64,000 nucleotides of DNA from Verrucomicrobiaceae bacterium UBA2429 (GTDB lineage Bacteria; Verrucomicrobiota; Verrucomicrobiia; Verrucomicrobiales; Verrucomicrobiaceae). Position numbers and translations under genes: made by a program. This document shows, one piece after another, positions 50,808 through 58,346 of the stretch; positions within the stretch are counted from its first letter, which is position 1; each line of letters starts with the position of its first letter. Where the stretch lies: positions 28,045-92,044 of the forward strand of contig DDQZ01000019.1 in the NCBI GenBank assembly GCA_002343505.1, read 5' to 3'. The notes beneath the pieces are model-generated. The model saw only the letters and a program-made list of their open reading frames with translations. It ran no database searches and was not told the origin of the DNA.

Positions 50808-52051
50808 ATCCCGCCCCTCTCAACCGCCGCGCGCGTCATGCCGTGCTCGCCGCCGCTTTTCTCGGCCTTGTCTTTGACGGGGTGGAGCTGGGGCTGATGC
50901 CGGTGGCCTCGCTTTCCGTCTCGCAAAGCCTGCTGGGAGAAGCCTACACGCCCACACTGGGCGGCGACTGGTTTGCGCGCTTCACCGCCGCGCTCATGCT
51001 TGGCGCGGCCATCGGCGGCATCGCGCTCGGCGCTCTTGGCGACCGCGTCGGCCGCACGCGGGCGATGGGTGTGAGCATTCTGTTTTATTCTTTGTTCGCC
51101 GCCATGGGCAGCCTCGCGCGGAGCCAGGAGCAGATGCTGCTCCTGCGCTTCCTCGTGGGCCTCGGTGTCGGCGGCATGTGGCCGAACGGCATCGCGCTCG
51201 TCTCGGAATGCTGGCCGCGCGCGTCCCGGCCCGTGGTGTCCGGCGTGATGATGGCCGGGCTGAACGCGGGCATCCTGCTGCTTTCGCAACTGGCGCGGCA
51301 TTGGCCGGTGACGCCGGAGTCATGGCAGTGGATTTTCAAACTGGCGGGCGTGCCGGCTCTCCTGGGCATTGTGGTGCTGCTGGCACTGCCGGAGTCGCCG
51401 CAGTGGCTGGCCGCGCGTGCTGCGCGGAAAACGCCCGTCACGCCATTAAGGGAGCTTTTCCAGCCGGGCATGGCGCGCATCACGCTGGCGGGCATCCTCA
51501 TCAGCGCCGTGCCCATGGTCGGAGCCTGGGCGGCCAGCAAATGGATGATCCCCTGGGCGGACAAGGTGGCCGGCGGGGCGGACGCTGGTTACAAGGCGGC
51601 CACGCAGGGCTGGTGGGCGCTTGGCGCTGTCTGCGGCAGCTTCATGGGGGCGCAGCTTGCCGCGCGGATGGGGCGCCGCCGTAGCTACCTGCTCATCAGC
51701 ATCTGCGCCACCGCGCTGACCCTCGCCATGTTCCAGCTCACCGCGCCGCTGCGGCCGGGCTTTCATGCGGTGGTCTGCGCGCAGGGCTTTGCAGCCACGC
51801 TGTTTTTCGGCTGGCTGGCCCTCTATCTGCCGGAGCTTTTCCCGACCCGCGTCCGCGCCACCGGCAGCGGTTTGGCCTACAACTCGGGCCGCTTTGCCAC
51901 GGCTGCCGGGGTGCTGCTGGCAGGCTTCCTGTTTTCCGCGCTTGGCGGCGACTACGCGCGTGTCGGCGCATGGTGCGCCTTGATCTACGCCTTCGGAATC
52001 ATCGCCATCTGGTTCGCGCCGGACACGGGCAAAACACCGCGGCCCGAATGA
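50804..52051 (+). CDS. MFS transporter of the aromatic-acid/sugar-acid symporter type
   Basis: The 415-residue protein has twelve predicted helices with the MFS signatures GALGDRVGRTRAM (loop 2-3), LRFLVGLGVGGMWPNGIALVSECWPRASR (helix 4-5) and ALPESPQWLAAR. YLPELFPTRVRATGSGLAYNSGR in the C-terminal half is the P-E-x-x-P-T-x-x-R-x-x-G element of the AAHS/sugar-porter branch. It probably imports an organic acid with H+. It is translationally coupled to the upstream dehydrogenase. Confidence 0.88.
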   Translation: MNPAPLNRRARHAVLAAAFLGLVFDGVELGLMPVASLSVSQSLLGEAYTPTLGGDWFARFTAALMLGAAIGGIALGALGDRVGRTRAMGVSILFYSLFAAMGSLARSQEQMLLLRFLVGLGVGGMWPNGIALVSECWPRASRPVVSGVMMAGLNAGILLLSQLARHWPVTPESWQWIFKLAGVPALLGIVVLLALPESPQWLAARAARKTPVTPLRELFQPGMARITLAGILISAVPMVGAWAASKWMIPWADKVAGGADAGYKAATQGWWALGAVCGSFMGAQLAARMGRRRSYLLISICATALTLAMFQLTAPLRPGFHAVVCAQGFAATLFFGWLALYLPELFPTRVRATGSGLAYNSGRFATAAGVLLAGFLFSALGGDYARVGAWCALIYAFGIIAIWFAPDTGKTPRPE

Positions 52052-52054
52052 CCT

Positions 52055-53542
52055 TCATGCCTCCTTGCGCTTGAGCTGCGGGAAAAGGATGACATCCCGG
52101 ATGCTTTCGGCGCCGGTGAGCATCATGATGAGGCGGTCTATGCCGATGCCGATGCCGCCGGCGGGAGGCATGCCGTGCTCAAGGGCGAGGATGAACTCCT
52201 CGTCTATCTTCTGCACTTCCTCGCCCGCCTGGTGCTCCAGGCGCTCGCGCTGGACGATTGGGTCGTTCAGCTCGGAGTAGCCGGGGCTGATTTCCTGGCC
52301 GTTGATGACGAGTTCATAGACATCCACCACGCTGTCATCCTGCGCGTTTTGTTTGGCCAGCGGCACAAGCTCCTTGGGCACGTGGGTGACGAAGACGGGG
52401 TTGAAGCTCTTTTCCTCCACGAGCTTTTCAAAGACCTTCTGGTCCAGCTCATAATGCTCGTCCCCGGCATGGATCTCCTGCACGCCGAGGCTCTGCGCGC
52501 GCGCCACTTTGGCTTCCTTGTCGAGCGAGAACCAGTCGTCCCCAGCCACTCCGCGCACCAGCTCGCGGTAGGGCGCGCGCTTCCAGGGGCGGGTGAGGTC
52601 AATGGTGCGGGTGACGCTGCCCTCCTCATCCTTGTGCTCAATGACTAGGCCGCCGCAGAATTTCTCCGCCAGCGCGCAGATCATGCCCTCGACGAGGTCC
52701 GCCATCTGCTCGAAGTCGGCATAGGCCCAGTAGGCCTCGAGCATGGTGAACTCGGGATTGTGGCGGCGGCTGAGGCCCTCGTTGCGGAAGTTGCGGTTCA
52801 GCTCGAAGACGCGGTTGAAGCCGCCGACGAGCAGCCGCTTCAAATACAGCTCGGGGGCGATGCGCAGGTACATCTTTTGGTCGAGCGCGTTGAAGTGCGT
52901 CTCGAAAGGGCGCGCGGCGGCGCCGCCGGGCACGTCCTGCATCATGGGGGTCTCGACCTCCAGGAAGTCCCGCCCGTGCAGGTAGGCGCGGATTTCGGCG
53001 ATCATCTTGCTGCGCGTGACGAAGAGTTGGCCGCTGCGCTCGTTGGAGACGAGGTCCAGGTAGCGCTGGCGGTATTTGATCTCCTTGTCGGTGACGCCGT
53101 GCCATTTGTCCGGCAGGGGGCGCAGCGCCTTGGAGAGCGGGGTCAGCGCGGCCACATGCACGGAGCGCTCGCCGCGCTTGGTCACAAAGGTCCTGCCCTC
53201 GACGCCGACGAAATCGCCGATGTCCATTTGATGAATGAACAGACCGTAGGCCTCATCACCCACATCGCTCTTGCTCAAGTAGCACTGGATGCGGCCTGTG
53301 ATGTCGCCCACGTCAAAGAAGGTGGCCTTGCCCATCTCGCGCCGCGAAAGCACACGCCCGGCGATCCTCACCTCCACGCCCTCGGCGACGATGCCGTCAG
53401 TGAGCTGGCGCTTGAGCGTGCCGGGATCGTTGGTGACTTCAAACCTGCCGCCGAACGCCGCGATGCCGCGTTTCTGCAATTCATCGAGCTTGGCTCGGCG
53501 AAATTGGAGCAGTTCGGATTCGGTGTGTTCGGTCTCTTGCAT
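52055..53542 (-). CDS. lysS: Lysyl-tRNA synthetase, class II
   Basis: The 495-residue protein has an N-terminal OB-fold anticodon-binding domain (VRIAGRVLSRREMGKATFFDVGD) and a class II catalytic core. Motif 1 lies around FLEVETPMMQDVPGGAAARPF, motif 2 is FRNEGLSRRHNPEFTMLEAYWAY, and motif 3 is HGMPPAGGIGIGIDRLIMMLTG. These belong to the bacterial LysRS. It charges tRNA-Lys in the cytosol. Length is normal. Its stop lies 3 nt from the stop of the convergent MFS gene. Confidence 0.97.
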   Translation of the reverse strand: MQETEHTESELLQFRRAKLDELQKRGIAAFGGRFEVTNDPGTLKRQLTDGIVAEGVEVRIAGRVLSRREMGKATFFDVGDITGRIQCYLSKSDVGDEAYGLFIHQMDIGDFVGVEGRTFVTKRGERSVHVAALTPLSKALRPLPDKWHGVTDKEIKYRQRYLDLVSNERSGQLFVTRSKMIAEIRAYLHGRDFLEVETPMMQDVPGGAAARPFETHFNALDQKMYLRIAPELYLKRLLVGGFNRVFELNRNFRNEGLSRRHNPEFTMLEAYWAYADFEQMADLVEGMICALAEKFCGGLVIEHKDEEGSVTRTIDLTRPWKRAPYRELVRGVAGDDWFSLDKEAKVARAQSLGVQEIHAGDEHYELDQKVFEKLVEEKSFNPVFVTHVPKELVPLAKQNAQDDSVVDVYELVINGQEISPGYSELNDPIVQRERLEHQAGEEVQKIDEEFILALEHGMPPAGGIGIGIDRLIMMLTGAESIRDVILFPQLKRKEA

Positions 53543-53609
53543 GGTCTGTCGTCAGGTGGGCAGGCTCATTAGCCGCATCCCGCCTGTTTGCCAGGGCAAA
53601 AAGTCAGTC

Positions 53610-54386
53610 TCAACCCTCCTGATCCGCAATCCGCCCGATGAGGGGGTATTGTTCAATCTCGAAGACACTGCCGCTCACGGGGCTGCTGGCGCGGCTGACC
53701 CAGTAGACGGCGGCCTCGGCGATGTCCTCGGGCGAGAGCAGGCGTCCAAAGGGGGCTGCCACGGGCGGCAGATGGTCCGGCCAGTCGGGAGGCAGGCCGT
53801 CGCCGACCTTGGTGTGGTATTCGTTTTCGGTGAGCGTCCAGCCGACGTTCATCTGATTGACGCGCACACGGTCGCGTCCGAGCGAGTTGGCCAGGTTCCG
53901 CGTCAAGGTCATGAGGCCGCCCTTGGTCATGGAATAGACCGGCAGATTGGACTGTCCGCAATGCGCGAGAATGCTGCCGATGTTCAGCACGCAGCCCTGG
54001 CTTTCCTTCAAGGCGGGCAGCAGCGCGCGGATCAGCATGAAGGGCGCGCGCAGGTTCACGGCCACCATGCGGTCAAAGAAGGCAAGGTCGGTTTCGGCAA
54101 GGCGCGCGCGGGTGGTGAGCGCGGCGTTGTTCACCAGGGCGTCGAGCCGGCCAAAGGCGGCGACTGCGGCGGCTGCGAGCTCATCCGGGTGGGCGGCATC
54201 TGCGAGATCACCCGCGATGAAGGCCGCGCGGTCCGTGCCCAGCTCCTGGCGCAGAGCCTCGCCGCGCGCGGCATCGCGCCCATGCACAATGACGCGCGCG
54301 CCTTCCTGCGCAAATCGGCGTGCCATGGCCGCGCCGATGCCTGTGGTGCTGCCGGTGATGAGGATGATCTGGTCTTGGAGTCGCAT
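53610..54386 (-). CDS. Short-chain dehydrogenase/reductase
   Basis: The 258-residue protein starts MRLQDQIILITGSTTGIGAAMARRFAQEGARVIVHGRD (TGxxxGIG cofactor motif, Arg after the second strand suggesting NADP(H)). It has DALVNNAAL, a catalytic Ser in LNIGSILAHCG and the Tyr-x-x-x-Lys pair in YSMTKGG. All tetrad positions look intact, so it should be active. The substrate is unknown. The ATG at 54386 fits the family. The frame is open to 54617 across the divergent promoter region, without similarity. It is divergent from an EamA transporter with 121 nt between starts. Confidence 0.92.
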   Translation of the reverse strand: MRLQDQIILITGSTTGIGAAMARRFAQEGARVIVHGRDAARGEALRQELGTDRAAFIAGDLADAAHPDELAAAAVAAFGRLDALVNNAALTTRARLAETDLAFFDRMVAVNLRAPFMLIRALLPALKESQGCVLNIGSILAHCGQSNLPVYSMTKGGLMTLTRNLANSLGRDRVRVNQMNVGWTLTENEYHTKVGDGLPPDWPDHLPPVAAPFGRLLSPEDIAEAAVYWVSRASSPVSGSVFEIEQYPLIGRIADQEG

Positions 54387-54507
54387 GAGAAATGGGGGGA
54401 GACGGGCCGGGAGAGATAGCCGGAGCGGCGGGGCGGGCAAATGATTCGCTGCCTTCAAAATGTCCGCCGGCATTTGTATTTCCACACGCCCGCGCGAAAG
54501 AAGCCTG

Positions 54508-55398
54508 ATGACCCGACTCCGAGCCGACTTGATGCTGCTGGCCTGCGCCGCCGTTTGGGGCGTCGCGTTCATCTGCCAGAAGCGGGCCATGGCGCACATC
54601 GGTCCTTTTCTTTTCATCGCCCTGCGCGCGTGGCTGGCCTGCGCGGCGCTGGCGCCACTGGCCTGGCGGGAGTGGAAAAAGGAAGGCGCGCGTGTGAACC
54701 CGCGCCGTTTTCTCCGGCTAAGTCTGCTGGCAGGGCTGGCCTTCTTTGGCGGCGCGGCATTTCAGCAGGCGGGACTGGTGACGGCGACGGTGACGAACGC
54801 GGGCTTCCTCACTGCGCTTTATGTGGTCATCACTCCCTTTCTGGCCTGGGCATTCATGCGCCAAAAGCCGGGGCCGCAGGTGTGGGCGGCGGCGGTTTTG
54901 TCCTTCGGCGGCACCTGGTTGCTTGGCGGCGGTTCCATCAGCGCGCTGTCATCCGGTGATGTGCTGGTGGCGGTTTCGGCCGTGCTTTGGGCGCTGCATG
55001 TCGTGCTCGTCGGGCTCGCGGCGGGCGGCGGCATGGCGGCGGCATTCACGGGCGCGCAATTTGTCGTCGTGGGCACCCTGGCCGGACTGGCGGCCGCATT
55101 CCTGGAGGAGGCTGGCTTCGATGCCATTTGGCAAGCCGGTCCCGACATTTTGTATGTGGGCGTGCTTTCCAGCGCGCTGACCTTCACGCTGCTCGCCGTG
55201 GCTTTGCGCGCCACGAGGCCATCCGAGGCGGCGGTCATCCTCTCCACCGAGTCGCTGTTCGCCGCGTTCGGAGCTTATGTCTTGTTAGGCGAGCGTTTGA
55301 CCACGACGGGCTGGCTGGGCGCGGCGGCCATCTTTGCCGCCACTTTGCTCGTGCATGCGCCGGTGCGCGCCACACGGCGGTCGGAGCCGGCCGCATGA
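54508..55398 (+). CDS. EamA/DMT-family transporter
   Basis: The 296-residue protein has ten predicted helices in two EamA repeats (LMLLACAAVWGVAFICQKRAM... and GDVLVAVSAVLWALHVVLVGLA...). Typical elements are TVTNAGFLTALYVVITPFLAWAF in the first half and RPSEAAVILSTESLFAAFGAYVLLGERLTTTGWLGAAAI in the second. Family members export metabolites or amino acids. GAAAGAAG lies just before the chosen ATG as ribosome-binding site. An upstream in-frame start at 54460 is less likely. Confidence 0.9.
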   Translation: MTRLRADLMLLACAAVWGVAFICQKRAMAHIGPFLFIALRAWLACAALAPLAWREWKKEGARVNPRRFLRLSLLAGLAFFGGAAFQQAGLVTATVTNAGFLTALYVVITPFLAWAFMRQKPGPQVWAAAVLSFGGTWLLGGGSISALSSGDVLVAVSAVLWALHVVLVGLAAGGGMAAAFTGAQFVVVGTLAGLAAAFLEEAGFDAIWQAGPDILYVGVLSSALTFTLLAVALRATRPSEAAVILSTESLFAAFGAYVLLGERLTTTGWLGAAAIFAATLLVHAPVRATRRSEPAA

Positions 55399-55399
55399 C

Positions 55400-58228
55400 T
55401 CACCCTGGCAGACCCGCCAGCCGGCGCGCGGTTTCCAAAGTGTCTATCTCGCCGGGCGTCTTGTCCCTGCGGATGGTTTTGATGCGCGGGAAACGCATGG
55501 CCAGGCCGCTGTCATGGCGGTTGCTGGGCTGGATGGAGTCGAAGGCGATCTCCAGCACCGTGTCCGGCAGCACGGTGCGGACTCGGCCTTTTTGGTCGAG
55601 TGTGTTCGAGGTGAAATGCGCCGTCAGCTCCTCGATCTCGGCATCGGTGAGGCCGGAGTAGGCCTTGCCAATCACGCGCAAAGCGCCCGCCTCGTCACGG
55701 ACGGCAAAGGTGTAGTCACTTAAAACATGGCTGCGCTTGCCATGGCCCTGCTCGGCTTTGACCACCACCGCATCCAGCGTGGCATAGGCCTTCTTCAGTT
55801 TCAGCCAGGATTTGCCGCGCCGGCCCGGGCGGTAGGCCGCGGCGGGGTCTTTGGCGATGAGGCCCTCATTCCCGCGGCGGCGCGCGGCATGAAAAGCAGC
55901 CTCAATGTCAAATGGCGAGGCCGCCTGCCAGATCTCAATGACGCCCATCGGCTCCGGCAAAGCCACCGCCTCAAGTTCCGCGCGGCGCTCGCTCAGCGGG
56001 CGCTCCAGCAGGCTCGCGCCGTTCCGCCACAGCACATCAAAGACCACATAGCGCACGCGGATGTCGCTGGGCAGGAAAAGGTCCGCCTGATCCCGGCGCC
56101 CAAGCCGTTTTTGCAGATCGAAAAACGAGAGCTTTTTCTCCTCGGCGTAGGCGATGATCTCGCCATCCAGGATGACCTCGTCGCGCATCATCCGCGCGGC
56201 ATCCAGGATCTCGGGAAATTGAAAACCCACCGGCTTCAAATCCCGCGTGTAAATCTCCGCCCGGTTCGCGCCCCGGTGCAACTGCGCGCGGATGCCGTCG
56301 AACTTGTCCTCCAGCCACACGGTGGGGGAAGTTCGAAATTCGAAGTTCGAAGTTTGAAGCACGGGAAACGGCGCAATGGCGGAGACTGTGGACTCTTCGG
56401 TTTTCGAATTTCGAGCTTCGAATTTCGAACCTCGATCCTCCCCCAGTCTCTCCCAAATGTCCTCCGCCGTCTCCTCGGGGCTGGCCAGCATCACCTTCAC
56501 AGGCACTCCGAGGCGCGGCGCGGCCTCGTTCAGCCGGCCTGTTTGAGCGAGTTGCGCGGCGCGGCCGATGTCGCCGCAGAGCATGGCGGCCTCGCGCACG
56601 CTGTCGGCATCCTGATCAAATGCCTGCGCGATCGCTTCCTCGATGAGTCCCTCGCGCGATCCCATGCGCAACTCTCCGGTCATGAGTCGCACGAGCCAGG
56701 AACCCGTCTCCGCATCCGAAGCGGCCAGGCATTCGCGCAGCAGGCGCGTCTTCAGCACCGGGCCGCGCGCCTCTCGCAGGTGTCGAAAAAAAGCATCCGC
56801 TCCGGCCAGAGTCAGCGGCGCGCTGGATGCCGCCTGCGCGCGTCTCATGCCGAGCATGAGAAAAGCCGTGCGCCCCGCGTCCGCCTGCGAGCGGGAGATG
56901 ACGCGATACTCCGCCTCGCTGATGCCAGCCAGCTCCTGCAAGGCGCGCCGGATCACCGCCCAGCCCGTGTTCAGCGGAGCCTCGCCAGCGGCGGGGTCAA
57001 AGACCAGCCCCGAGCAATACCTGGCCGCCAGAGCCAGCTCGTCCGGCGGCAAAGAGCGCAGGTATTCCGCGAGCAGCGCGGTCTTTTTCAGTCGCGAAGC
57101 CTCCGCCGCGGTGCGCGCGCAAGTGAGTGCCCAGGCTGCGAAATCCGAGGGGTGAAATTTGCTGGACGGCTCAGCATCCGGCGCGGCATGGAGAACAGGC
57201 AGGACGCCTGTTCCCCATGAACTTCGATCCTCGATCTTCAGAAACTCCAACTGGTCCTCCTTTTCGAGAGTCCAAGCCTCCCATCCACGCGCGCGCAAAT
57301 CGGCGGCGAACTCCCGCGTGGAGCCATGCACCAGCCACACGCGCTTTGGATTCACCGTCTCCACCGTTTGCAAAAGCTCGTCATAGTCCGCGTGATCACT
57401 GAGTGGAAAAGCCTCGTCCACTTGGTAACGATACCGCGCTCCCGGCTGCATGGCCCAGCCGCTGAGCATCGCCGTGCGGCACACTTTGAGCTTGCGCAAA
57501 GGCTGGCTGCGGTTCGCGCTGGGCGGGAAGACGAGCACATGCCCGAGTGCTTGGGCGGCATCAAAGAGGCGATGCTCAGGCAGCGCGCCAATCACGGGCG
57601 CCACGGCCTGTGTCATCTCCAGCACGGACTTGTGCAGCATCACGGGGTAACCCGAACCCGCCAGGATGCGCAGGATTTCCTGGGCCTTGCCCAAGGAATA
57701 TCCGAGCAGATTGGGAATGCCGCCATCCTCCAGCGTCTCGCGCACCCAGCGCAGCACGGCCTCCACCGTCTCCTGGCGCGGAGGGAAGCGGTATTGCGGC
57801 AGGCCAAAGGTGCATTCCATGACCAGCACATCCGCGCGCGGCAGCTCGCAGGGTTCGGCGCTCAGGCCGTGGCGCAGCTTGTAATCCCCCGTGTAGAGCA
57901 GCGTGGCGCCATCGCTGAGGCGCGTGAGATGAAGCATGGCAGATCCCACGATGTGACCTGCTGGATATAGCCGAAGCCGCCAGCCCTCCTGCTCGAAGTC
58001 CTGCCGCAGCGGCAGCACCTGGAATTCCGCAGTCTCCTTTTCCCCATACCGGGCGCGCATGATGTGGCGTGTGACCTCCGAGCAATAGGTCAGCCGGTGC
58101 CGCGCGAAGTGGTCGCTGTGAGCATGAGAAATAAATGCCCGCTCCACGCCAAAATGCGGGTCCAGCCACAAATCCGCCTCGGGCAGATAAATCCCGCGGC
58201 GGTGGGTGACTTCGATCAGAGGGGGCAT
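55400..58228 (-). CDS. Fused MBL-fold DNA exonuclease / ATP-dependent DNA ligase
   Basis: The 942-residue protein has an N-terminal metallo-beta-lactamase/beta-CASP exonuclease (residues 1-330: HAHSDH at 35-40, TGDYKLRHG, FPLSDHADYDEL, WLVHGST). This matches the ligase-associated DNA exonuclease family. Residues about 355-942 are an ATP-dependent ligase: an N-terminal helical domain, motif I LEDKFDGIRAQLHR with the AMP-accepting Lys642, VILDGEIIAY, YVVFDVLW, EGLIAKDPAAAY and SWLKLKKAY. The two activities are usually separate neighbouring genes, often with an Lhr-like helicase and a phosphoesterase implicated in repair of cross-linked or broken DNA. Here they are one polypeptide and the helicase and phosphoesterase are absent from the window. 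Two interspersed repeats are translated at the inter-domain linkers. Confidence 0.93.
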   Translation of the reverse strand: MPPLIEVTHRRGIYLPEADLWLDPHFGVERAFISHAHSDHFARHRLTYCSEVTRHIMRARYGEKETAEFQVLPLRQDFEQEGWRLRLYPAGHIVGSAMLHLTRLSDGATLLYTGDYKLRHGLSAEPCELPRADVLVMECTFGLPQYRFPPRQETVEAVLRWVRETLEDGGIPNLLGYSLGKAQEILRILAGSGYPVMLHKSVLEMTQAVAPVIGALPEHRLFDAAQALGHVLVFPPSANRSQPLRKLKVCRTAMLSGWAMQPGARYRYQVDEAFPLSDHADYDELLQTVETVNPKRVWLVHGSTREFAADLRARGWEAWTLEKEDQLEFLKIEDRSSWGTGVLPVLHAAPDAEPSSKFHPSDFAAWALTCARTAAEASRLKKTALLAEYLRSLPPDELALAARYCSGLVFDPAAGEAPLNTGWAVIRRALQELAGISEAEYRVISRSQADAGRTAFLMLGMRRAQAASSAPLTLAGADAFFRHLREARGPVLKTRLLRECLAASDAETGSWLVRLMTGELRMGSREGLIEEAIAQAFDQDADSVREAAMLCGDIGRAAQLAQTGRLNEAAPRLGVPVKVMLASPEETAEDIWERLGEDRGSKFEARNSKTEESTVSAIAPFPVLQTSNFEFRTSPTVWLEDKFDGIRAQLHRGANRAEIYTRDLKPVGFQFPEILDAARMMRDEVILDGEIIAYAEEKKLSFFDLQKRLGRRDQADLFLPSDIRVRYVVFDVLWRNGASLLERPLSERRAELEAVALPEPMGVIEIWQAASPFDIEAAFHAARRRGNEGLIAKDPAAAYRPGRRGKSWLKLKKAYATLDAVVVKAEQGHGKRSHVLSDYTFAVRDEAGALRVIGKAYSGLTDAEIEELTAHFTSNTLDQKGRVRTVLPDTVLEIAFDSIQPSNRHDSGLAMRFPRIKTIRRDKTPGEIDTLETARRLAGLPG
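56322..56446. repeat. TTCGAA-type inverted interspersed repeat, copy C (inside the ligase gene)
   Basis: Arm 1 (56325-56361) is built of GTTCGAAATTCGAAG units and arm 2 (56401-56442) of TTTCGAATTTCGAGC units, inverted around a spacer of about 39 bp. It is read in frame without a stop and encodes residues of about 594-635 (RGSKFEARNSKTEE ... TSNFEFRTS). The segment ends just before motif I with catalytic Lys642. Confidence 0.8.
57193..57213. repeat. Palindromic repeat GAACAGGC-N5-GCCTGTTC at the exonuclease-ligase linker
   Basis: Perfect 8-bp arms (57193-57200, 57206-57213) lie in the linker between the two enzyme domains and encode part of WGTGVLPVLH. It aligns with the palindrome at 12361-12386 (CGAGILPAQP). 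Confidence 0.7.
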
Positions 58229-58346
58229 GGTTTAAGAAATCCGAGCATACGCGCGGCGAGGGCGGGAGGGCAGAGCATTCCAGGCTTGAGAGACATCGTC
58301 CGACCTTCCTGGGTGAATCTGATGCGCCATGCATGAACAAGTCTTG

